Shown: positions 34,102 to 42,687 of the stretch, in pieces
How the letters are laid out: each line of letters opens with the position of its first letter
How positions within the stretch are numbered: the first letter of the stretch is position 1
NCBI GenBank assembly: GCA_028284075.1
Contig: JANQSL010000162.1
Location: forward strand, 1 to 47,922
DNA length: 47,922 nt
Direction: 5' to 3'
From: Candidatus Sumerlaeia bacterium
GTDB taxonomy: Bacteria > Sumerlaeota > Sumerlaeia > SLMS01 > JAHLLQ01
Notes under the pieces: generated by a model
What the model was told of the DNA's origin: nothing
Database searches by the model: none
The model's input: the letters and a program-made list of their open reading frames with translations, nothing else
Position numbers and translations under genes: made by a program

Positions 34102-35757
34102 ATGGCAAGCATCGTCCGGCCGGCGAACCTAAAGACTCCTCTTGAAAGTATTAACAGTCATAAGAGTGAAAGTCTTCCCGCCGGGTATCTCATCAAAGAC
34201 AATTACAAGATCGTCAAGTCAATTGGACGAGGCGGAATGGCACACGTCTATCTTGCCAGACAACTGAGTCTGGATCGTGACGTTGCCATCAAGGTTCTCA
34301 GTCCCCGTTTTTCCTCAAGCAGACAGTTTATCGATCGGTTCAAGGCTGAATCGAAGGTTATGTCGCTCCTCTCCCATCCGAATATTGTGACCGTCCTGGA
34401 CTGTGGAACACAAGACGGCATCTACTATATCGTCATGGAATTTGTGCGTGGTTGCACACTCGACAATCTCATTTTGCAGAACAAACTCAAAGACCGCGAC
34501 TGGACTCGCATCATCCGGTCCTGCTCGGACGCCTTAAGCCATATTCACGGCAGGCGGCTTGTTCATCTCGACATGAAGGCATCAAACATTCTGATTGGCG
34601 AGGACGGTCAGGTTTATCTCGCTGATTTCGGTGTGTCCCGCCTTGCCGGTCGGGTGGTTGACACTGCTGACGCGAATTCATCGTCGGGAACGGCAAGCTA
34701 CATGTCGCCCGAGCAACGCCGCGGAAGCTCCCGCCTCGATCAGCGGTCGGACGTATTCTCGCTCGGTGTGACCATCCACAAGATGCTTACCCGCGAGTAT
34801 CCCTCCTGTATGTCGGCCGCCCCTTCATCCATCAATCGGCGGTTGCCGGTTGGCGTAAACGAAGTGATTTGGAAGGCTCTGGGGGAGAGGCGGGAGGATC
34901 GTTTTCAAACTGTCAAAGACTTCTGCGACAGTCTTCTCATTGCTCTTCAAACCGATCCTGTTTCTTCCGCTCAAACTCCGCCTGACAGGCGAACGGATTC
35001 CACCACAGCGTCAAAAATCTCACTGCTCGACGGCATCACGAAATCCACTCCGCGACGACCTGCTCCAAAGCCCGTTGCCGGCCGGAAGTTCGGAACGAAG
35101 GCGATGATTGGCGGAAGTATGGCCCTTCTCTCAATTCTCCTCCTTGTGGGCTTGATTGTTGTTCTTCTCGACGGAGATAGCGCCACTGTTACGCCTCGAA
35201 CGACATCGGTGGTGGAGACAAAACCGCTTCGCTCCATCGAACCTCCCGCTCCCGTCCGGCCACAAGATTCAACTCCTCTTCTCGATGAAGCGCCCGGAGA
35301 AAGTAAGCCCGTCGAAACTCACTCCGACATCGCGGAACCGCTTGTTCAGCAGGAAACGTTCGATCCCGAGGTTTTCCTCGGGAGGCCCGATTCACCAATC
35401 GTGGCTTTGCCGGCTTCACCTTCACTGACGACCGGCTTCAACAGGTCGGATCACTGGGCTTACCTCGCACTCAGAATTTCCCCCGGGAAGTATGACTACA
35501 ACTTCTACACCGAATCCGGGGAGTGGACTCACGACGTGCATAACCCCGAATCACGAACCGTCCGCGAGAGCCGAACCTCGATCCTCAATGTGCCCGGCGG
35601 GTCCCGGGATGAGCGGGGAGAAAGAGCGCCATGGCCGAAGGTCAACGACTCCACCGGAGAAGTCATTTTTCGTTTTCAAAACACCAGTGATGGCAAAGCC
35701 TATGTTCGAGGCGACTTCAACAACTGGGAAATGCATGAAGTGTGGAGTTTGAAGTAA
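34102..35757 (+). CDS. Membrane Ser/Thr kinase with extracytoplasmic E-set parts
   Basis: 551-residue Hanks-type kinase (numbers here from ATG 34093, 554 residues). Kinase features: GRGGMAHVYLA (45-55), Lys 67 in VAIK, catalytic Asp 160 in HLDMKASN, DFG 178-180, MSPEQ near 204. The HRD arginine is replaced by Leu, so it is a non-RD kinase. A single transmembrane helix lies near 337-361. The outer part is Pro-rich and then has two half-domains of the CBM48/AMPK glycogen-binding fold: ISPGKYDYNFY near 472 and VRGDFNNW near 538. The protein ends right after FNNW, half way through the second one. ATG 34102 has AGAG 9 bases upstream; ATG 34093 is the alternative. The next gene also has a CBM48 domain. 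Confidence 0.85.
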   Translation: MASIVRPANLKTPLESINSHKSESLPAGYLIKDNYKIVKSIGRGGMAHVYLARQLSLDRDVAIKVLSPRFSSSRQFIDRFKAESKVMSLLSHPNIVTVLDCGTQDGIYYIVMEFVRGCTLDNLILQNKLKDRDWTRIIRSCSDALSHIHGRRLVHLDMKASNILIGEDGQVYLADFGVSRLAGRVVDTADANSSSGTASYMSPEQRRGSSRLDQRSDVFSLGVTIHKMLTREYPSCMSAAPSSINRRLPVGVNEVIWKALGERREDRFQTVKDFCDSLLIALQTDPVSSAQTPPDRRTDSTTASKISLLDGITKSTPRRPAPKPVAGRKFGTKAMIGGSMALLSILLLVGLIVVLLDGDSATVTPRTTSVVETKPLRSIEPPAPVRPQDSTPLLDEAPGESKPVETHSDIAEPLVQQETFDPEVFLGRPDSPIVALPASPSLTTGFNRSDHWAYLALRISPGKYDYNFYTESGEWTHDVHNPESRTVRESRTSILNVPGGSRDERGERAPWPKVNDSTGEVIFRFQNTSDGKAYVRGDFNNWEMHEVWSLK

Positions 35758-35827
35758 GAACGAGTGGCGAGACAGGAGGGAAAATCCGTCCGGGCCGGGC
35801 CTGCGTCAGAACAGCGAGAAACCTTCC

Positions 35828-36916
35828 ATGAAACCCAATCTCACCCCGTTAGTCATCGCAGTGGTTTTCCTCAGCCTCGCCGCACTCATCGTTGCTCAAC
35901 CAGGTGAAACTTCATCTGACCCCGTTTACCTCATCGGCAGTTCCAATGGCCGATCCGCTGCAGGCGAGACATTTCCCCGCCTTGACGGCTCTGCTGAGAC
36001 CCATACCGCGCGCAGCCATGGACTGTTCGAAACGAACATGCATGCCCGAATCGGTGAAACCACGCACGGCAATAAAAACGGTGCACTCTTCGAGGACTCA
36101 AACGATCGGGGCCGGTTTGGAGAAACGGATTCAGCCGCTGATTTCGTTCTTCCGACGCCTCCCTGGCCCTCCTGGCTCGACAGCAGACTCCTGCACCCCG
36201 CCGTCGTGAGCGATCCTCGGAACGGAAAGCCCGGTCTCAGGGTCAGGTTCTATTCCCGTCACGCTCAAACAGTTCACTGCGTGGGAAGCTGGGACGGGTG
36301 GGCCGGCGAAACGGATCTTGTCGGCGATACCGTTCACCGTGCCGAACCGACCGCTGTTCCTGACGTTTACGAATACCACATTCCCCTGACCGGTCCCGGC
36401 AGACTTGAATACAAGTTCGTGCTCGACGCCTACAGCTGGATATCCGACCCGAGCGTTATCGACACCAACGAAGCGGGCCATACGACCATTGATATCCACA
36501 CTGACCGCAACATCGTTTACGCGAACTTTCAGCCGCGATTCAGCGGAAAAACAGCTTCTCCGGAAAACGTCTTTGGCCTGTCGGGAAACCTCGCGTGGCT
36601 TCACGAACGAGCCGAAGGATTCAGCCAGGCCAGCATGTCTGACAAACCCATGCTGTGGGTCATCACCGTACCGGGCTCCGATTATGGTACCAGGTTGATG
36701 AAAAGCATCAACGGCACACCCGAAGTGACCGAAACCCTCAGGAACTACATCTGCCTCGAAACACCCGCCTCCGACGTTCTGGATATACTTCAATCCCAGG
36801 ACATCGGCGCACTTCCCTGCGTCGTCCTGGTCGACAAAACCTACAACGTCGTCTGGCAGGAGACCGCCCCCTCGCTCGAAGAAATCCACCAACAGGCATC
36901 GAACATTCTAAACTGA
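35828..36916 (+). CDS. Secreted CBM48 plus thioredoxin-fold protein
   Basis: 362-residue exported protein: signal peptide to about AAALIVAQ (residue 24), a polar region (25-115) with loose repeats around GLFE/ALFE and GETxxxxN, a full CBM48/AMPK glycogen-binding-like domain (about 135-225: CVGSWDGW, then GPGRLEYKFVLD), and a C-terminal thioredoxin-like fold (about 270-362: KPMLWVITVP, IGALPCVVLVDK) that lacks the CxxC pair. It follows the kinase by 70 bases and shares its E-set type domain, so the two may work as sensor and partner in the periplasm (inference). Carbohydrate binding is not shown. Confidence 0.75.
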   Translation: MKPNLTPLVIAVVFLSLAALIVAQPGETSSDPVYLIGSSNGRSAAGETFPRLDGSAETHTARSHGLFETNMHARIGETTHGNKNGALFEDSNDRGRFGETDSAADFVLPTPPWPSWLDSRLLHPAVVSDPRNGKPGLRVRFYSRHAQTVHCVGSWDGWAGETDLVGDTVHRAEPTAVPDVYEYHIPLTGPGRLEYKFVLDAYSWISDPSVIDTNEAGHTTIDIHTDRNIVYANFQPRFSGKTASPENVFGLSGNLAWLHERAEGFSQASMSDKPMLWVITVPGSDYGTRLMKSINGTPEVTETLRNYICLETPASDVLDILQSQDIGALPCVVLVDKTYNVVWQETAPSLEEIHQQASNILN

Positions 36917-37290
36917 TCGGTCAGGTCGAATCTTGCAAACGCAGACACGCGAAAAATCAAACGTAGCCTAAGCCTTCGTTGCGTTTGCGATTCCTTACAC
37001 TGTTGCTTCACCGGGCGGAAGGTCTGGAGCGATGCGACAAGGAAGCTGACTGAGTAGGGAAGATAATTAAGCAGTGCTCTGTAAGATCTCTTATCAGCAG
37101 ACTTGTCCGTCGCATCCCTGAGCCCAGTTGAAGAGCGAAGACGGATTCCCAAAACTGCCTGAAACCATCCCCGCCAGATAGACTGTGAAAAAAAGTTCGC
37201 GTAGAGTCTAATTGCATATGCTGCTAGAGTGAAAACGTTGACTCAGGGGTCGATTATTTTTCTGGAAAACTTCCAGTCTCAGCTCTCCAA
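36917..37290. other. Non-coding gap at the left edge of the AT-rich insert
   Basis: No intact gene. A 9-bp perfect inverted repeat (GCAAACGCA at 36935-36943, TGCGTTTGC at 36980-36988) lies after the CBM48 gene. A short ytoQ-like relic lies at 37136-37192. From about 37200 the base composition becomes AT-rich and leads into the SIR2 gene. CTGGAA-AAC-TTCCAG at 37262-37276 is a small hairpin without a terminator tail. Confidence 0.5.
37136..37192 (-). pseudogene. Relic resembling the start of ytoQ
   Basis: On the minus strand, 21 bases (37169-37189) read FTVYLAG and match the intact ytoQ start (FTVYLAG) at 18 of 21 positions by eye. After a frameshift and loss of a few codons the next bases read DGFRQFWESVF, similar to ytoQ DNWREQFRSAL in layout. 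There is no start codon and no further similarity. It is next to the SIR2 gene, so it may be an insertion scar. The match is short and could be chance. Confidence 0.4.
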
Positions 37291-40200
37291 CTAACCCAAT
37301 ATTTTTATGTCGAAGGCAACGGGGCCTCGTAGGGCAAACCCTCTACTGAATTCGAGTCGGATTCCAGTGCTCAGGTTCTTCCAGTCCTTCGAATTGGTGT
37401 TCACCTTGTGAAGAAATACGTCTTGTCCTATTATCTCAGTTCTTATGAAGGCGTAGGTTGTTTCGATTTTAACTATTCTTCCTTTGAAACGGTTTTTGTC
37501 CTTAAACCGGATCTCTTTTCGCGCTCGGGGGCTTAATCTGAATCGAGTTAATTGTTGAAACAACAATCTGCTATCATCGAAATTTCCTGAATTATACAAA
37601 ATGACCGCATGTGCAAACTGGGCATCGAGATTGTGGTCACCAGGTGAATAGGAGCGCTTCAAGTAATAGAGAATTCGATCTTGGTCAGATAGGTCGGTAT
37701 TTATTAAGTGCTTTGCATAGGCATAGTTGATCATGTGGTCAGTCGGTTTAGCGTTGATCGCCTCTTCCAGAACCTCTTTCGCTCTCAAAGATTCTCCCTT
37801 GCTACAATAAATAGAGGAGAGACGTATGGCAAAAACGACGTTTCTAGGGTTTGCCTTGAATGCTCGCTCAATCGCGTTTACCGCTCTCGTAGAATCATTT
37901 AAGATAGAGGCTAGCTGCGCTTCTGTATTCAACACCCGAGGGTCGCTGGGATTTTCTCGCAACCCGTCACAAATCGCATTCTCTAAATCCCTGATCAAGG
38001 TTTCGATCTCAGTCGATGTAGAGTTTTCATTGTTTTCTAGAACATGCCGTAGCCGTCTTAGTTTTGCTTTGCATAGTGTGTGATGGGAATACGCATTATT
38101 TCCGCCTCGTCGAAGCATTTCTTGTGCATGTGATTCCGCTTCTTCTAGATACTTGTCTCTTTGTAAGGCCGTCTTGGATTGGTCCGCTTCTTTCAGACAG
38201 AGTTCGCTTATGGAGTGTCTGATAGTATTTGATCGTGGAGCGAGGTCCTTGGCTTTCATTAGCAGCGTCTTTGCTTTCTGCAGATTACCTTGGTCTCGCT
38301 GCATCTCGTATATGGCCATTTGTTGCATCAGAAAGGGTTCGTCGCCTACAGCTTCCTTTGCCTGTTCAAAGACAGTGGGGATAAGTTCGGTATTCGTAAA
38401 TAGGTCGAGAAGAACTCGTGCCCGAATCATTTGATCAAACGCACGCCGATCGATGTCATAATCTAGGTTCAGCTGCTTGAGGCATCTGATGTACACGTCG
38501 AATCGTTCCTCTTGGTTAGTTAGAACATTAATAAAAACAATGTCGGCTATGTGAGGATGTCGAGCAGTATAAAGATGATCTCTTATAGTGGGGTCAAAAC
38601 GTGATAAAACTACCCGCTCCAATGGGAGGAAGAAGTGCTTTTTGAAATCAACGAAATTGATTCCATAGAGCCTTGAAATAATACCTGCCCTGACACCAAC
38701 TCCAAGACGGTTTAGTACACAAATACTTAAGTATATATTACGAGCGTTTAGTGGTTGCAGTGCATTGTATTCATCAACGATAATTTTTTCAAAATCCTCT
38801 CCGTAGGTTGCTTCATGGAGCGCCACCAGAAGCTGTCGTCCGGCTCTTTCTTTAAATGCTTCCACTCTGCGCTGCGGTGTTTCGTCTGTCAGTACACCCA
38901 GTGCCTTGTGCTTCTCTAGAAGGGCGAGAAGCTGGTAGATCTCTTTTTCCGAGAGATACTTAATTTCATATGTTTCAGAAATAGAAATGCCCGTATCTTC
39001 TCCCAGCATGTTCCATTCATTAGTTCGCTCGGACAGAATTAGTGTGAGCATGCCGGCATCTGGATCGTTTTTGCTGAAGAGCTCAGCCAGTTGTTGGATA
39101 CGATCTGCGGCATTATCTATGAACAAATAAATACGCTCTTTGCATTTATCGATTATTTCTTGTAGAGCGGGCCAATCTAGGCTGCCATGAGGTGTCATAA
39201 ATAGGCACAGTTTGCCGTAATCGTTGGCGGCATCCCATGCTAGGCGATGCAAGAGTACGCTCTTTCCTGCCCCGGCATGGGCCGTAATCAGATAAGCGTC
39301 AGGAACTCGTCCCACATGCTCTTCATCGGAAAGTATTACATCCGACATTATTTGATCGGTAATACTCCTTCTGCAGTCAAGGTCCATCTCAATTGGTGCC
39401 CATCCCTTTGCCGCACCTGAATAAAAATCCTCTCCTGAAACACTTTCTATCTTATTGATGCCAAGCACATAGTCGACATCGATTTCAAGGAACCGGCGCG
39501 CTCGATCACTAAGTGTTGTTTCCGCTCTATCAAATCGTGAGAATAATGGCGATTGATTATTATTGTTTTCCGCGATTATTCCTCGGAGCGGAGACGGAAC
39601 GGCGTTATCGAGGGCGGCCATAAATTCTTCGAAGCTCGATTCGATAATTGTAATTCTTTTGGCGTACCAGAGTCGCTTCTCCTCTGGAGTCACATGTGGT
39701 AGGACAGCATAGTATCGTGGACGACCTTGCCCTGCCTTTGCGATGACCTCTTGGAGAAGTGCTCTAATATCGGCATCACGAAGGCTATGGCCAATAAAAA
39801 CTATGGGGTGTTCAAACGCCCAATCAAATAGTTCGTTAAACAGCCTGTCTCGATTGTCGCGATGTGAAATGTATTGATCAGGAGTTAGAATCAGTGGACA
39901 TCTTTCATCAATTATTCGCGTAATACAACCATGGAGCTTCAGGAGAGAGATGTTACGAGGGTTCTTGAGGCGCTCTTGGATGCGGTCACCATTTGCAATT
40001 CTCGGCTGAACACTTTGAATGGGGTTACGGACAGATTCATATGCTGTTTCAATCAAGAGATCGAAGTTTGTTGTGGCTAAGCCGTGCCATGAGAAAGTTG
40101 GCAGAATCTTGTGAGGCTTTGAAGGTTGAAAAGGTTCGAAGATATCGTGTATAAACCGTTGGACAGTTATGAGATCACTTTCGCTGATCGCAATTTCCGC

Positions 40201-40458
40201 AACCTGATCAAGAAGGTGATCGTTAAATTTGCCACCTAAAAATTTCTGAGATAGTAGCTTTGTCAACTTGGTTGCAGAGGGCGGGTTATCACCCGCGATG
40301 TCTTTCGCAGACATGGATGCACCAGAACCAAATAAGAGACAGACGTTCCCGGCACGTATCTCTTGAAGCAAGTAATCGGGGATGGGATCCATGGCGAATG
40401 CACTTTCGTTTTGTGATTGAAAATCGCTCAAGTCTTTTGTGTATTTTGATTTAGTCAA
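37291..40458 (-). CDS. SIR2 - STAND-like NTPase - TPR - cold-shock domain protein
   Basis: 1055 residues, no signal peptide. SIR2-type NADase domain (about 35-290) with intact motifs: GSGAS 44-48, TTNFD 129-133, KLHG 174-177 (catalytic His 176), and GHSLRDADI near 223. STAND-like P-loop NTPase: Walker A AHAGAGKS 393-400, Walker B IYLFID 443-448, sensor-like LSERTNEWN near 480. TPR-like helices run from about 690 to 975. The last 67 residues are a cold-shock/OB-like domain (KGRIVKIETTYAFI, DVFLHKVN). The order fits anti-phage NAD-depleting sensors such as SIR2-STAND (Avs5-like) proteins; the cold-shock end is unusual. The coding sequence is AT-richer than its neighbours, which points to transfer. 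The start is unsure: TTG 40458, or ATG 40392 (residue 23). No partner gene is adjacent. Confidence 0.87.
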   Translation of the reverse strand: MTKSKYTKDLSDFQSQNESAFAMDPIPDYLLQEIRAGNVCLLFGSGASMSAKDIAGDNPPSATKLTKLLSQKFLGGKFNDHLLDQVAEIAISESDLITVQRFIHDIFEPFQPSKPHKILPTFSWHGLATTNFDLLIETAYESVRNPIQSVQPRIANGDRIQERLKNPRNISLLKLHGCITRIIDERCPLILTPDQYISHRDNRDRLFNELFDWAFEHPIVFIGHSLRDADIRALLQEVIAKAGQGRPRYYAVLPHVTPEEKRLWYAKRITIIESSFEEFMAALDNAVPSPLRGIIAENNNNQSPLFSRFDRAETTLSDRARRFLEIDVDYVLGINKIESVSGEDFYSGAAKGWAPIEMDLDCRRSITDQIMSDVILSDEEHVGRVPDAYLITAHAGAGKSVLLHRLAWDAANDYGKLCLFMTPHGSLDWPALQEIIDKCKERIYLFIDNAADRIQQLAELFSKNDPDAGMLTLILSERTNEWNMLGEDTGISISETYEIKYLSEKEIYQLLALLEKHKALGVLTDETPQRRVEAFKERAGRQLLVALHEATYGEDFEKIIVDEYNALQPLNARNIYLSICVLNRLGVGVRAGIISRLYGINFVDFKKHFFLPLERVVLSRFDPTIRDHLYTARHPHIADIVFINVLTNQEERFDVYIRCLKQLNLDYDIDRRAFDQMIRARVLLDLFTNTELIPTVFEQAKEAVGDEPFLMQQMAIYEMQRDQGNLQKAKTLLMKAKDLAPRSNTIRHSISELCLKEADQSKTALQRDKYLEEAESHAQEMLRRGGNNAYSHHTLCKAKLRRLRHVLENNENSTSTEIETLIRDLENAICDGLRENPSDPRVLNTEAQLASILNDSTRAVNAIERAFKANPRNVVFAIRLSSIYCSKGESLRAKEVLEEAINAKPTDHMINYAYAKHLINTDLSDQDRILYYLKRSYSPGDHNLDAQFAHAVILYNSGNFDDSRLLFQQLTRFRLSPRARKEIRFKDKNRFKGRIVKIETTYAFIRTEIIGQDVFLHKVNTNSKDWKNLSTGIRLEFSRGFALRGPVAFDIKILG

Positions 40459-40538
40459 TGGTAAAATAGATGAGATCGGAGATTCAGAGTGCTAGTATTT
40501 GCCTCCCTATCCATTTAGCCATTCGTTTCTTACCATTG
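40456..40538 (-). promoter_or_regulatory. Inverted repeats in the SIR2 gene upstream region
   Basis: CAATGGTAA (40456-40464) and TTACCATTG (40530-40538) form a 9-bp perfect inverted repeat around the likely promoter region and the TTG start. If the start is ATG 40392 the repeat lies in the leader. It may be an operator; no clear -35/-10 pair is seen. Confidence 0.25.
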
Positions 40539-41183
40539 CTTTCGAGCAAGCAAAATCATAATTCTATCTATTACTTTTCTAATTCTCCGATATTCCTATT
40601 CGAGTTCTGTCAGTTCACAGGCATGCGTCCCCGTCTTTCTCTTTTAATTCGAAGAATATACAACAAATCACGACTGTGAACCGGCAAAAGCAATACACCG
40701 TTCAAATCTCAGGAGGTTGTGGATCGATGGAATCATGGAGGTCGTCGACGGCAAAAGACCACGAGCAGATCCGGACAAGCGTTTACCTCAAAACCCAAGG
40801 ATCGCCTTCCTCTGCCCACACTCCGGGGACCATTGGCATCCTGGGCACCGGCTCTGTATCCATTCCATTCCGTCCATTCTTTCCAAAACAGCCTTTCTCG
40901 TTCAAATTTCCCATTCCTCCCATATTTCCCACGGATTCCTGAAATCCATCGGCGACCTGGTCTATACTCCCGTCAGTTCGTTGGGGTGCGAGACAAACCG
41001 GCTTCTGGAAAGCCCGGAAAGTCCTCCACCGCCCCGGACTCGCATTACCGAGCGTATGCTCTAACAAAACCCGGTTCGCAGCGTCTCGAGAGCCGCGAAT
41101 CATCAAACCAGGCTTGTGCCTTTCCGGCATTTTGCCAACATTTGTGAAGTGTGGTTTCGCAACAAGGAGGACGAGGAGCAGCA
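40459..41183. other. Long gap without a supported gene
   Basis: About 725 bases. The first 220 are AT-rich like the SIR2 gene and end near 40,680, which may mark the right edge of the insert. The rest is GC-balanced, with a pyrimidine-rich stretch (about 40855-40940) built on loose TCCATTCC/TTCCCATTCC units. Several small frames exist but none has a binding site plus a recognisable product. It may hold a decayed gene or the leader of the PhyH gene. Confidence 0.5.
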
Positions 41184-42014
41184 ATGGAAACAAGGAAGTG
41201 GGTGAGGGAGAAAGACCTGGAACAACTCAGAACAGACGGTTACCTAAGGATCGAGGGCGTCATTCCGCAGCCCCTGGTCGACGCCGCCGTTCGTGACATC
41301 CACGAGCACCTGGGCGCGGATCCGCAAGACTCCGAAACATGGTACAACGGTCTGCCGGAAAACGACGGCATCGTGCCGCTGCATCATGCACAGTCCCTCT
41401 GGGACATTCGCCAGTGTCCGAATCTATACGCCGTATTTTCGGACATCTGGGGAACCGAAGAACTGTTCGTCGACATCAATCGTTGCTGCTTTCGTCCTCC
41501 CTGGAGCGACCGCGCACCCACCGTCAGCCGTGGCTTTATTCACTGGGACATCGATCCGCGAGTCGGTCACATCGACTGGTACCAGGGAATTGTGCTGCTG
41601 ACGGACGTCAGCCGAAACGGTGGAGGCTATCTGTGCGTCCCTGAAATCTACCGCAACCTCGACACCTGGCTCGCGGAGAACGCAGCCGGTTCCGATTTCG
41701 ATTCCGACGCTCCGGGGATTCCCATAGAGGATGCGACACAGATCGAAGGCAGGGCCGGCGACTACATCCTCTGGTCGACGCTGCTGCCTCATGGCACTTC
41801 GCCGAACCTCTCCGGCAAGCCGCGTCTGGGCGCCTATGTCTCCATGGGACGTTGCGACAATCCATTCGTCAAAAGCAGCCAGGCGGAACTCTGGAAGACC
41901 AAACGCATCCCGACAGCCTGGAACCGGTGGCGCGGTGCCGTCGACCCTGAGCCCGGCGATCCTGCAACTCTGACTCCATTGGGCGAAAAACTCATCGGCC
42001 TCGTTCCATGGTGA
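41184..42014 (+). CDS. PhyH-family Fe(II)/2-oxoglutarate dioxygenase
   Basis: 276-residue phytanoyl-CoA dioxygenase superfamily member. The metal triad is visible: HWD near residue 121 (FIHWDIDPR, HxD) and the distal His in LLPHGTSP near 203; Arg of KPRLGAYVS near 214 would hold 2-oxoglutarate. The substrate is unknown; the family hydroxylates many small molecules. ATG 41184 has AGGAG 5 bases upstream. It is followed by a cupin gene after about 110 bases, which may be co-transcribed. Confidence 0.88.
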   Translation: METRKWVREKDLEQLRTDGYLRIEGVIPQPLVDAAVRDIHEHLGADPQDSETWYNGLPENDGIVPLHHAQSLWDIRQCPNLYAVFSDIWGTEELFVDINRCCFRPPWSDRAPTVSRGFIHWDIDPRVGHIDWYQGIVLLTDVSRNGGGYLCVPEIYRNLDTWLAENAAGSDFDSDAPGIPIEDATQIEGRAGDYILWSTLLPHGTSPNLSGKPRLGAYVSMGRCDNPFVKSSQAELWKTKRIPTAWNRWRGAVDPEPGDPATLTPLGEKLIGLVPW

Positions 42015-42127
42015 CCTGAACACCTCTCTCGGTTTGACGCCTTTGCCGAATATGGCCGACCTTGTGCCAATCCGGTTCAAGAACGAAACATCCTTCGGGT
42101 CATGAGCCCCTTGTCAGGAGAGACATC

Positions 42128-42574
42128 GTGAAAAAAGCCTTCCTCGTTTTGTTTGTCGCAGCCACATTCGGTTTGTACGCGCTTTCGGAAGTCGCTGTTA
42201 GCGAAATCAAGGCGGAGGTACTGGTCCGGTCGAGCGAGATGTGGGACGGAACGCCCTTGCCGGATTATCCGAAAGGAAATCCGGAAATCACCATCCTGAA
42301 AGTCATCGTCCCGCCCGGAGCCAAACTGCCCATACACAGGCATCCCGTGATCAACGCCGGGTACATGCTTTCCGGTGAACTGACCGTGAACACCGCAGCG
42401 GGCGGCACAAAGCATTTGAAGGCGGGAGATACTCTCATCGAGGTTGTCGACAAGTGGCACTACGGCGAAAATACCGGAGAGGAAACCGCGGAAATCATTG
42501 TCTTTTACGCGGGGGAAAAAGGTGTGCCCCTTTCAGTCAAAAAGGACACCGGTCCCGCTGAAACAAAAGAATAG
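42128..42574 (+). CDS. Small secreted cupin-domain protein
   Basis: 148 residues with an N-terminal signal or anchor (KKAFLVLFVAATFGLYAL) and one cupin barrel. The metal-type motif is HRHPVINAGYMLSGE near residue 61-75, with the second half KAGDTLIEVVDKWHYGEN near 99. The His/Glu pattern of a metal site is largely present. The role is unknown. It starts with GTG 42128, with AGGAG 7 bases upstream. It may be exported together with, or regulated alongside, the PhyH gene before it. Confidence 0.85.
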   Translation: MKKAFLVLFVAATFGLYALSEVAVSEIKAEVLVRSSEMWDGTPLPDYPKGNPEITILKVIVPPGAKLPIHRHPVINAGYMLSGELTVNTAAGGTKHLKAGDTLIEVVDKWHYGENTGEETAEIIVFYAGEKGVPLSVKKDTGPAETKE

Positions 42575-42687
42575 CCAATGAAACCGATGCACCGCGGAAA
42601 GATGGCGTAACACTTCATTGACCGCCATCCGTCAGTTCGCCACACACTCCGGCCCCGCGTCGGGTCGCGGGCAGGAGCCTGTTTTTC

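Noticed and set aside
37262-37276. Hairpin CTGGAA-AAC-TTCCAG as a terminator of the SIR2 gene
   Set aside because: On the minus strand it is followed by an A-run, not a T-run.
40676-41147. Small frames in the gap before the PhyH gene
   Set aside because: Low-complexity translations, no conserved pattern, no consistent ribosome binding site.
37291-42574. The SIR2 gene, PhyH and cupin as one multi-gene defence system
   Set aside because: They are on opposite strands, separated by 725 bases and differ in composition; PhyH and cupin look like ordinary metabolism.
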